This document shows, piece by piece, positions 46,666 to 57,729 of a stretch of 64,000 nt of DNA. The DNA is from Chondrosia reniformis (taxonomy: Eukaryota > Porifera > Demospongiae > Chondrillida > Chondrillidae). Location of the stretch: positions 2,108,001 to 2,172,000 of the forward strand of contig OX359191.1 of NCBI GenBank assembly GCA_947172415.1, written 5' to 3'. A program made the translations under genes and the position numbers. A model generated the notes under the pieces. It saw only the letters and a program-made list of their open reading frames with translations, searched no databases and was not told the origin of the DNA. Within the stretch, counting starts at the first letter, position 1. Every line of letters starts with the position of its first letter.

Positions 46666-47607
46666 CTACTTAAGAGTAACCACGTATCACAAATTTTTGT
46701 CAAAGGTATATAATAATAAACTCACTGTATAGAAAGATATTGAAATATAGCTTCAAGATCACTTGATATATAGCTGCAAAGTTTACAGTATATGTATAAC
46801 TCTCAGACTGGTATATGATTTGTGCATGAACATGCCTATATGTACCCAGACAAATAGTATGAAAAGGAATTTCCCCATATAGAAATATGTACGTATATGT
46901 ATGCATGCAGTATATATAGCCATACAGAGGTGTGTTGTCATAGTATAAATAGTATAAATGCATATGGCTTCAGGTCTAGATTTATAGCTTTCAAACTAAG
47001 GTAGAAGATAGAATTTATGCAAATTGTACAAAATTCATGGAATTTACCCTGTCATTCACCCTTTTCTATCGTTATTTATAATTTTCAGGACACTTAAGCG
47101 TTCTCAATCGTTAAGATTATGAATATATATATTAAAGCCCAACGAAGTGGCCAAGTAGTTAAATTCAAGTGCAAGGGCATGAGTTTTAAACTTGAAATAC
47201 TGGTTCATATATATATATATATTGAAAGTTCATCATGACCCTCTGAAGTATTATACCGCTAAACTACTGTATGTGATATTCATATTAACCTTGTGATGTT
47301 GTCTAATTGTAAATGTGTAAGAAATTTATAAAGAGTTTCCATGATATTGATGTATCATTGGCACTCTTATTTCTGACCCTATATGGAATTGTTAATATTA
47401 TATAGAATCTGATATCATGAAGTGGCAGCATAATATACAGAATGTATTATATGCATGTACAGTACAATGATCCTTACACATGTAGATATAAACTCAAAGT
47501 ATATCTACAAGAAATGGTGTGTTTACAAGCTATATAATGAGTTAGAAATAAATATGTATATATGTAGCAATGTGTATATATTCAGATTCACTATAACATG
47601 CACTCAC

Positions 47608-47688
47608 TTGCAAAGCCTGTTCATAGTCCTTCATCTTATAGTTAACTTCACCCGCCAAGTGATGAGCCTTCAAGTGTGAGGGATGGTG
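47608..47688 (-). pseudogene. stray TPR exon, unit 3
   Basis: 81 bases, GTGAGT donor and TTTAG acceptor, in frame (HLAGEVNYKMKDYEQALQ). It is identical in layout to the copies in units 1 and 2 and to the TPR gene exon at 56294-56214. Confidence 0.65.
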
Positions 47689-48378
47689 CTAAAGATACAT
47701 AATACATTGTATAAGAATAAAACGGACAGACAATAATATTATTATATTGTGTATATATACACACTTTGTAGAACTGAATGTACATAGAATATGTAGTATC
47801 TTATCACATATATATAGTAAATAAGGGATGATGATAAAGGTAAAAGTTAGTATAATATTATATATAGAGTTACAGTTAAAAATTCAAATGGACCTTATTT
47901 TCAATACGATATACAAAAATGGATTGCCATAAATACATGAGAAAATAGTGTTCTAGATGTTTCAATGTGTATATATATTCAGATTCACTATAAGGCTTAA
48001 TGGTGATATTAAGCTATAATATGTCTGTTGTTAAGTCTTTCAAATTGAAACATCCGTTTATACAAATTACAAATTATACATATATACACGTATGTATTTA
48101 GTAACTTATATTACACAGGATGGTGAGGTGTATATTTGAATATTAGCAAACTTTAGATCAAAAATCCTTCATCCTCCTCATTCATTGCTGAAGAAGACCT
48201 ACTGGTTGAAACGTCAAAATTTGATACTCAAATATATACCTCCTCCCATATTTACACTATCTAAGGTGAAGTGAAAATTTGACCATTTTAAATAAATGGT
48301 ATATTGATACTTATACGTATATATATATATATAATTTTTAGAATCTTTATACTTGCAATTGGTCATAGCAACTTTAAC

Positions 48379-50428
48379 ATGAATATATGGTTCCTATTGC
48401 TCAAAGGGATTGCTCTATCTATCCTCACTGGTCCTCTTGGAGTTTATGGAGATCAACTCAATCTCAATACCTCGGACACCTGTCAACCTCACAAAGTCTG
48501 TAACAATGCTGATGATATTGTGGCAGCTATCATTTCTAATCAAGAAAACTATCAAAGATTGATGGAAGCCTTCTACCCAGTCAACCATGGAGTGCCTCAG
48601 TTTGTTAGTCTCATATTCTTCACTAATGGAACTCCCATTTCACAGCCACTGTGTAACCAGACACCATATGCAGGTATGATCATGGAACTCAATGGAGAAG
48701 ATAATGTTTATGGAACTATGTGGTATGCGTCTTCTGCTAACATACTGGCTACAGGAACTGTTCTCAATGAATTAGGACTAATGGTTCCGCAAGTAATCTC
48801 AGGAGTATTCTTTAAGACCAATCCTATTATAACTGCCTTTCCTCTTGTATGCTTGACTGTACCTTATCAAATACCACAAAGCAAGACATTGTTACAGTCA
48901 GATACCTTACTTGTGGGTATGCATGCTTTGTACGTATGTACATATATATGTATATATATATTGCATGCATCACACATATCCAGTTTGAAGGTACCAACCA
49001 GCTGCAGCTAAAAGATCAGATGATAGGGATTTCTGCTAACTATGCCAAACATATGTATATATCTTTGAGATGGTTCATCTTTTAGTCTTTTGAGTATCTA
49101 GAGAGACGACGCAGTTAATTGATTTGATTCTTGTCCTGATTCAGTTGTTTTGACCTTGGGGGTCTTCTTCAGCAACAAAGACAACAAAGATGCCCAGGGT
49201 CAAAATGTAAAAATTCCTAAGGAAACTGCTAATAAAATTTTACAAGTCCTGTATTTATATGTTATTTTCACTTAAAATTTAATAATTAATTTTCTCATAT
49301 ATCCATTGATTTATATATACCTTGTCTATACAAAGGGGAATCCTGTATAACAGTAACATAATAAATCTTACTTGGGATGTCAAATCCTGAATGACATATG
49401 TACATATTTTCTTTAAATATATTTAGGTCAAGGAATCACTTTTGAAAAAGAAAGTTGACTCCACAGTCTATTATAATGCAGAGGGCTACAGTTGTGTGAT
49501 TCCTAAAGTGAATAAAATATTCTGCAGGTTTGAATGCATCCCAGCACGGGAAGTCTACCGTGTCATTGTTTTTAGAATTGGTGTAATGCTCTTCTGGCCA
49601 GCTACCTTGGTCACAGTTGCAAGACTATTGAAATTGAAGGCTTTTGTTTCGCAACTAGATCTTCATGTTTCATCATTCAGTATATTCTGGGGAATATCTT
49701 TATTTTCTGTCATTTTTAATGGTTTATATATAATAAAAGCTATACTATTCGCATTTGCATTCATTAAAGTCAACTGGAACTGCTACGAGCTAGGAAATTT
49801 TGAGCATGTGTTTGGTATCAGCTATTTGATGGTTGCAGTAGTAGTATTTGCACTCAGCATTATATTTACATTGAAGTTAGACATTCCACATCACTTATCT
49901 GCACCACAGTCCATTATGAATCTGCTCAGATGTGTGACTTGTAATGTTTTTAGAGCAGAAAAGGTCAATAGAATAGTTCTAAAGTTGGCAATTTGGAGCA
50001 TTATTGCCTTGCTTGGAATCACATTTTGTCAAGTCTCCATAACTCTCCTAACTGTATTAACAGATCCTTATAGGAATGGATTCCTTTTTGCATCTATTAT
50101 GCTTCTTGCTTGTGGAGTCACTTCTTTATTTGCAGCACTGTTCAGTTTAGATCAAATTTTCATAACAGACTACAGAGTTGCTATTAACTGTAAAGCAGGT
50201 TTGAAGAGATGTCTCTCATGGTTATTCCTCATGACAGTATCGTTATGTGGAGCAATGTTCTTTGCAGCTATCCACATCTTGGTCCTCATGGACATTAGAC
50301 TACCTCTGAGATACAGCATCAATTTCAAGTGGTTCTTCTCAATCACAACTTCTATGCTTATACCAACACTGACAATTCACTTGAAGAGGATCATTAACAC
50401 ATTAAATAATGTAGTGCAATCATCATAA
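48379..50428 (+). CDS. type B seven-transmembrane receptor-like protein, copy B3
   Basis: Exons 48379-48912 and 49427-50428, 511 aa, no lesions. It keeps the signal peptide, all ectodomain cysteines, the NGT sequon and seven hydrophobic segments. Its own changes include ECIPAREVYRVIVFRIGVML, an IFNGLYIIKAI second helix and HLKRIINTL in the tail. It groups with B2 by the shared FECIPAREVY, against B1/B4 with FQCILV. The gap between hammerhead-like motif and ATG, the GTGGGT donor and the intron insert are as in the sister genes. Confidence 0.85.
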
Positions 50429-50941
50429 ATCCTTTTATGTATATATATGTATATACGTAGTTGCAGTTAAATTTGCATGTATTTGTAGATGACACCTTAA
50501 TTTTTGTGATCAAGTGTCAACATGCAACACACCAACTGCAGGTTTTACCTGAATACAGCTTTTTTATTTGTTAAATGCAGTATACGTATTGGAATTTTCA
50601 ATACTTGCATGATTATATGCAAAATTAAATGAGGGTAAATATGTAGTTTACAGATGAAGTCTGATTACAAAAACTTCAAAACATATGCTTATAGAACGCA
50701 GCTATACATAAGCAACAACCAAAAAGGATGTTCACCAATTTTAACCAGTTAATCTGTAAATTTTGTTACCTCTAAAAAGTCTATTTGCCAATAAATTATG
50801 TATTTAATCACACAAAATAAAGCACTCAAAATGCAATCATTGCATGCATTATCTATATAGCTACTATAGCTTTTCAAATAGTACACCTTATTTATGTATG
50901 TGTTTTGTTCATGTCAGATGCCATTTCATTAGAAGCTACTT

Positions 50942-53433
50942 TTAAGTTTTTCTTAATACGATTTCTTTGTAAGCAGGTGAATACGCCATTGCCACTCCTT
51001 TGTATTTTAATTGTTCATCGACAGCTTCATAGATGTTTTTTTCCTTTTTCTTCAAGTCTGTTATTGCCTTTTTCATCTTTTTAATACAACAGACATAAAT
51101 AAAAACTGACCATATGATGATTGTACTGAAAACAGATAGGACTACTGCTGTGACTACTGATATTGATAATATTAAATCTTGCTTTAGATGAGGTTCTACA
51201 GGAAAGTATATACATATAGACATGCATATATTTGTAATATTTGTATATACGTACATATATATATGTATGCAAATATATATAGATTAATGCATTTGCATTT
51301 GGATGTAGGGAGACTTAGGTACTGTAAATGCCTATATATGTATGTATGTAATGTAAATCATGATGTATACAGTCTTATATAAATATGTTAAAACCTGAAC
51401 AATGTAGTAGTGTTTAACCTACGTACTAGCCTGAGACTCTACTTTAGGAGTTATACATGTAGTAGATTCATCCTCACAGTACATTGCAACTGTCACTTGT
51501 GGAAGAAATGTAAAACCTGCTGACAATGCCTATTGAATAATACCAAGAAAAGAATTAATGAACCAATTTCATGTTTTAAATCTTCCTGTTTAGACTCTTG
51601 ACTATAATGGTATTTTTGAGATTTTTACGTATATATTTAATATAATAATGATCATGAACAATGTATATTCTAAAAGCATTTGACATGGGCATGATTAAAT
51701 ATTATATACATATATATACACACCTTTATTGTACGTACAGGCAAGAGTGTATATATATATATATATATGTATATAACATCTTACAATTACCTCTGTATAT
51801 ACATGATGAATAGGTGAACCTGCTAATATGTATACACGATGCATGTACATATATACTCACTGCAATATCCACTCCATAAGAATATCTTTGAATTACCATT
51901 ATATCAGTTTTTCTGATGCCACTTTGGCTTACAGTTTCATTGTTTGTATATTTGCCATTAATAAGGTCACCACCATCAAAAATACTTAGAACAATACTGA
52001 CTGCATAAGGATCTTCACATGGGTGAAGTGTTATATTTAAATGAAGATCCAAGGTAAGTCCAACATCAACAGTTAGATTACAAAGTAGAGTGATGCACTT
52101 TTCATTAATCTCACAATCCCCACGAAGCTGATCAGCTTCATTAATTATAGTAGGAATACTACCCAATGAGGAACACATGACATCTTTAGTGACAGGAGAA
52201 AGTGGTGTCGTGGATAGAGAAGGTGCGGATGATGGAATAGAGGACATACTTGCAGAGAAGGTGGAGCTACCAGTAATGGGAGAGAGTGTGAAGCTCATAT
52301 CCTTACAGTACATGTGGATCCTTGTAGCTGGTAAAATATCCAGTACAATACCTAGTACTCTCACATGTATCTACAGTATATAATTAAAGATGTAGTGTAG
52401 GTATATATGTATGCATATATATGCATGTGTGATTGTTTGCATGTGTATATAGACCATAAAAATAACATATATATAGCCCAGGAAAGTTTGGCGGCTAATT
52501 TATTTTTGCGGCTTGGCAGTTTTGAGAACCAATCCACCAATATTTCCACTCCCAAACTGTACCGAGCATAGGAGAACAACTTCCTTGTCAGTAAAACTCG
52601 CCAAATGCCATATAATTCAAGCAATCTGCCAAAGTTTCGGACAAAATTTACTACAAATGTGTCGGTATTGTATGGTAATAATTGGTTATTACTTAATTTA
52701 CAGAAATTATGATCATATAGGCTAGTGCGTGTACATGCATGTTCAACAGTCCTGGGGTGGACTTGCATCTAATGCAATTAAACTGACACACATGCATGTA
52801 TACACACACATGTACACACAAACATGTACAGATACACATATACGTACGTATTTTACCTGAACATCTATAAAATCGTTTCCCTGTGAGATGTGTATTTCTG
52901 TTATGGCTTGCTGTTCCAAAACGTAAAGATTTATAATTGTATTGTTTTATATACACCATTAATGATTACACCTCCAAGGATCTCGCTATGGACAGATACA
53001 CTAATCCCAAAAGGCTCCTCACATGGTAACAAGATCAGGTTCATGGATATGGGAATACCTAAATAAGACAGCGAGCAGTCTAGTGCAACACAGTTTTCAC
53101 TCTTGGTACATTTTCCGTTGAGATCAGACTCTGCCAGCTCTTCAGCAACTCTGTCCAGAGAATTGCACATATTGAGATCCCCTGTCGCTTTAACATTTGG
53201 AGATGAAGTTGGCAAAGGCTTTGATGTTTCTGTGCACATAAACAAGTATAAGAGGTGTACATGATACAATCAGACTTGCACGAGATATTATATAGATCAA
53301 CCTGGTATATTTATTATGTAGCTATATATATATATTCTCACTATTATATACTACCACCTTGCAATTGTCCTCCATTGGCTATGCTTATTATAGCTACTAT
53401 CCAAAATGGCAATAGTGTCAACTGACACTGCAT
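50942..53433 (-). CDS. single-pass receptor-like protein with two Cys-rich domains, gene J (J3)
   Basis: Six exons, phases consistent: 53433-53358, 53229-52955, 52910-52857, 52370-51861, 51529-51427, 51195-50942; 423 aa. Exon 1 is a signal peptide (MQCQLTLLPFWIVAIISIA). Domain 1 (exons 2-3) has MCNSLD, GKCTKSENCVALDCS, LPCEEPFGIS and a GGVIING turn. Domain 2 (exon 4) repeats it as MCSSLGS, GDCEINEKCITLLCN, HPCEDPYAV, GGDLING. Each is followed by a strand ending in MYC (ATRIHMYCKD; TVAMYCEDE). A Ser/Thr/Pro linker separates them. The last exon has a membrane helix (about 347-376) and a 47-residue basic tail with NIYEAVDEQL. The 44-bp intron 2 is inferred from phase. Type I topology; ligand and family unknown to me. 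Confidence 0.75.
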
Positions 53434-53829
53434 TTAGCTACTATAATCCAGTAGTGGAACTTGAATTGAGTTTTAACAGAGTGGCTGACTTTATATATAG
53501 CTGTATAAAATGGCTGCCTTTTCAGGTGCTATATATATATAATTGCCTGAGATATGTATTGTTAGACACAATATATATACAGTACAAGTTACAATATACT
53601 AAGGTAATCTAATAATGAGTTTTATACCCTAAACTTTATGATGATATGCCCACTTTGTTGCTAGGTCCTTTCCTGGAGCCATATGAATTATTTATATCAT
53701 TTTAAATTAAGGGATTTTTGATATAGGTCTCCGTTTGGTAGAAAACTGAGGACAAAGTCTGCAAATAAAATGCCATTAGACTATAGAAAACCTATAGGAA
53801 ATTTATATTGAAACCAAGTGTTATATTCA

Positions 53830-54260
53830 ACAGGGTTAGAGACCATTTTGTAACTTGTACACAAGGACATAAAGGCCAAGGCCTTTATATACGTATGTCA
53901 TATGAAGTCCCTTGTGTACAAGTTACAAAATTGTCTCTAACCCTGTTGATTATGCGAATGCATGCAACCAACCGTCGGTATTCTTAGCTCCCTCACAAGG
54001 CAAATCAAATCTGCTGTGGTTATTAGCTGAGACCCCTTTAAGACTGGAACCTTTGTTGATATATGGCATGCAGATGCATCATCTTCAGTCTATACTAAGG
54101 TGTGAAAAGGTAATTTGTAGGCCATGTGTTCTACCTTGCAATTGGATGATCTGTATCAACTACTACTCTCTATGCAGTAGTTGAGAATTTCAAAGCCTGC
54201 AACTATACGTACTATTTAAAATACTGATTATCCTAGGGGTCACTTGGATCTCTTAAATTT
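53830..54260 (+). repeat. dispersed repeat R1, copy 4, with full hairpin end
   Basis: The left end is a long foldback: CAGGGTTAGAGACCATTTTG at 53832 pairs with CTCTAACCCTG ending about 53946, and TTGTACACAAGGACATAAAG pairs with the GTCCCTTGTGTACAAG arm. The rest matches R1 copies 1-3. The open frame 53912-54184 is shared only in part between copies. Confidence 0.6.
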
Positions 54261-55905
54261 GTAACTTGTACTGTGTAGTACTTGATTGTAATTTTAATAT
54301 TTGCCAGTATAATACAAAATATACATAGAACATTTGAACAGGGCATATAAGGATAAATTCAAAAGTCAGCCTACATACTTCAAAGATCTAGGGTTGCATC
54401 AAGTGGTGGATCACTAAAGTAATCTTGTTCACATCATCAAAATATGAACACAAATAGACAATTAACATGACGTAGACTGTGAAGTTGTGAATAATGTTTA
54501 ATAGCTAATCTGGGAAATATCCAGTGTGACACATTGTTTATTATCCATGGCAAGTAAAAAATCCATTCACATTGATATATATAAACCTCTGTCCAAATAT
54601 GGACATAGATCCCACGTCGACCAATTAGACTCAGTCCTCTAAACAACACAAGGAAGTGGTGTTCACCTTTGGTCATGATAACAAACATTCAGTCAGCCTT
54701 TGGCTGTACTAATTAGGAGACTGAATAAAATGGCTTCCATTAGTATACATATGTATGGCTATATAGTGATACTTTCACATTTGGGACAATCACAAATTGG
54801 GGAACCTCTGAGGATTCTAAACTAAACAATCAGCCTACGCACCATTTAGCCAATAGATGTACTTATATTTAGCAGATGTACTTACGTATATTTAGCAGAT
54901 GTACTTACGTATATTTAGCAGATGTACTTATGTATATTTAGCAGAAAATAAAGCAGAAAATGAAGCAGAGCAATGTGCCTACTTCTACAAAATGCTGAGA
55001 TCTTGCAAAAGTAGGAAATAGAATGTGTCTTCTACCACTGATCAAGCTATTTTACTAAATGGTTGCTAGTACACCATATATCTATTATCAAGTAGTAGTG
55101 AGAAATTGCTATAACCTTATTCCACATATTATAACAGTATTTCTCTGGATTGAAGCCCCATTTTAACTTCAATATTTCATCCAGAATCCATTTCTGTCCA
55201 GATATATTAAAATGGTGGCCTCAGCTGGGCTCTTATTAAAAGGTTCAGTTCACTCCAGCTACTAAATAAGGTCAGTATCTATTTGACCTCAATTTTTATA
55301 TACGTATATATATATATATGTACAGATATGCTTTTCCTGTTAGCAACAGTAATGAGGAAACCCCTATAATTAGAAGATTTTAGATTTTCAAAGTATGTCT
55401 GATAAATGAGACCATTATTGTTAGCACTTACACTTACGTATATACATGTGTGTTATAGGAGACACTTCATTGTTCTGTTCAGATGTATACATGCAGACAA
55501 TATCAAACTCACAATAAAGTACTTTAGAGCTTCTAGTTTCTTCTGAAAATCTACTCCAAACACAGCAATTTGACCATCATATCTGTTTCCAACCTTATGA
55601 CATTAAACAGAAATATATATACATGTGCAAGAAGCGTAATAACTCATTATATAAAATAAAGTATTGTACCACATTCCATCAGCTGAGAGGGTTTCAGAAA
55701 ACTGTTTTGAATTGCTTGAGCATTACAATATAACCATGCAGAAATAAATTAAGATAGCTATTTGGGTTCTTACAGTGTTTTTGAAACTAAATTTTATGTA
55801 TATATAGTAAAAAGCATTCTAGCAAATCTGTTATTCGATAGTAGTATACAGGGAAATAGGTTTTAGTAAAATGCCTAGATGTTTAAGGGGAATCCATTCT
55901 GGATG
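54261..55905. other. intergenic spacer before the TPR gene 3' end
   Basis: No supported gene. It contains one short tandem repeat (54856-54953) and microsatellites. The open frame at 54437-54688 has no support. Confidence 0.4.
54856..54953. repeat. tandem repeat, about 23-bp unit
   Basis: The unit GATGTACTTACGTATATTTA plus GCA is present about four times in a row with small variations. Confidence 0.75.
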
Positions 55906-57268
55906 TTATGTCTTTGTGTTCTCATGCAGCCGTTTGTGAATTGCTTTCAATCTGTTTTTTGCTTTTCCATCTGATGGGTTTAATTCTAAAATCTTCATAG
56001 TGGCCTCCCTTGCTTCTTCAAGCCTTCCAGTATCATAATATACAGTAGCCAGATTGTGCCATCCAATCAGGTCCTTAGAATCGAGACTTATGGCAGCTGA
56101 ATAGGACTACAGAATGTAAGGACAGTCAGACTTTCAACCAGAGAATCTGATTTAAAATTAGGTATTAGACTTTGAAAAAATGTACACACAATAATCAGAA
56201 TACATGCACTTACTTGTAAAGCCTGTTCATAGTCCTTCATCTTATCGTTAACTTCACCCGCCAAGTGATGAGCCTTCAAGTGTGAGGGATGGTGCTAAAG
56301 AATACATAACACACTGTATAAAAGGAAACGGACAAACAACAATATTATTAGTACACTCTTTAGAAACTGAATGTACATAGCATATGTACTATCTAATCAC
56401 ATAAGGTTAAGGTAAAAGTTAGTAGAGTCACAGTTAAAATTTTAAATTATCAATTTGCAATATGATATACAAAACATTTATTGCCTGAAAAACAACATGA
56501 GATGGTAGCATAATATATTGTACGAGTGTACAGTAGATAAAAGATTCTTATACATGTACATACATATAAACTTATACACATCTTAGATGAACTCCACTGA
56601 AGTTGTACTTTAATCACAGAACATTAAGGCTGCTCTAGCAAGTATTAGAAATATATATGTATGTACTTGTTAAATATATTACCACGAAAGACTGTATTAT
56701 TATGCATTGTTAATATGTAAACTCTATTATAGAGTTAGATAGATAGCTAAATACCGTATAGTGGGAAAATTGACAGGCAATATATTTGGAGAAATACCCG
56801 ATTTTAGCATTTGGTGAGTTTTATATTTGGCAGATTACCCCGTAACTATGATGCAATCATTGGCTTAATTGTTTAAATGGACAACAGTACCGTTACGTTC
56901 GAAATTGATAGCTGCATTGTGGAAAATTTGGTGAATAATTAAATTTGGCAAGCTTCAAACTACTTGCGAAATCGCCAAATTTAAGTCCTCGCCAAATTTT
57001 CCCGCTATACGGTAGGCTAATAGGTCAACTATTACCAACAACTACCTTTCTTAGTGTTTCCAAATGAGAAAGAACTTCACTGTATCTACCCATAGTGTTT
57101 AGAATAAGGGCAATGTTATAGAGTGCTGATCTACTAGTGGGGTCCACTTGGAGTGCTTCCTTCAGGTACTTGTAACCCATTTCATTGTCTCCATGATCAA
57201 TGTACACCAACGCTAGGCTTGAAAGTGATTTTACGTCCTCAGGGTTAACTTCAACCAAATGTTTAAAC
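55906..57268 (-). CDS. TPR-repeat protein, 3' part of gene
   Basis: Three exons: 57268-57046 (one leading base, then 74 codons), 56294-56214 (27 codons), 56106-55906 (66 codons, TAA). The text reads as tetratricopeptide repeats: SLSSLALVYIDHGDNEMGYK, YLKEALQVDPTSRSALYNIA, LILNTMGRYSEVLSHLETLR, then KAHHLAGEVNDKMKDYEQAL, then LIGWHNLATVYYDTGRLEEA, ending EATMKILELNPSDGKAKNRL. TPRs are helical protein-binding scaffolds; the spacing suits a TMTC/OGT-like array, but the N-terminal part is outside or lost. Upstream exons were not found between 57300 and 57730, where an RT element begins, so the gene may be interrupted. Its second exon is the source of the three stray exons in the array. Confidence 0.75.
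56752..57014. mobile_element. mariner-type MITE in a TPR intron
   Basis: Ends TACCGTATAGTGGGAAAATT and, reverse-complemented, TACCGTATAGCGGGAAAATT, with TA at both edges as expected for Tc1/mariner target duplication. It is about 263 bp, non-coding, with internal TTTGGC/GCCAAA text. Confidence 0.7.
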
Positions 57269-57729
57269 CTAATGATAAAAACAAAGTATGACATTAACAA
57301 ATATTTATTCATTCATTGAAACTTTACAGCAAACAGAAAATAAATATTGATGAAACAAAACCATAATAAGTTGATGAAAGGTACTAATAACAAGAAATAT
57401 ATAAGTTTTAAGACAAGCTGGCCTTGCAAGCAATGGGTACAGGGTATGATCATGTAGATGGACTCCACATAGTCACACATCTTGGTACCTTACAATGAAT
57501 TTTGTACATACCACTGATGTGGAAATTGAAAGGTATATTTTCACTTTCATTTGGAAATTGTCGTAACATTTCAAAAATTAAGAATGTATATTTGTGTACA
57601 TATGTACTTAACTAGTTTATCTGTATGCCCATTCACATGGTACATTATCAAATATGAGGAACTTTGTTAGTCCAGGTAAATACCATAACTACAGTAAACC
57701 GATGAAGTTATAAGAAAGACCACTCTGCA

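Larger units (their letters stand above)
43120..52700. repeat. segmental duplication unit 3 (about 9.6 kb)
   Basis: Differs from units 1 and 2 in having all ten APH exon equivalents, no type A 7TM gene and no R1 copy between APH exons. Its right side continues without a break into the full J gene, so this unit holds the ancestral right edge of the array. Confidence 0.7.

Noticed and set aside
53406..53612. Plus-strand frame overlapping J exon 1
   Set aside because: Antisense to a well-supported signal-peptide exon; continues only into microsatellite DNA.
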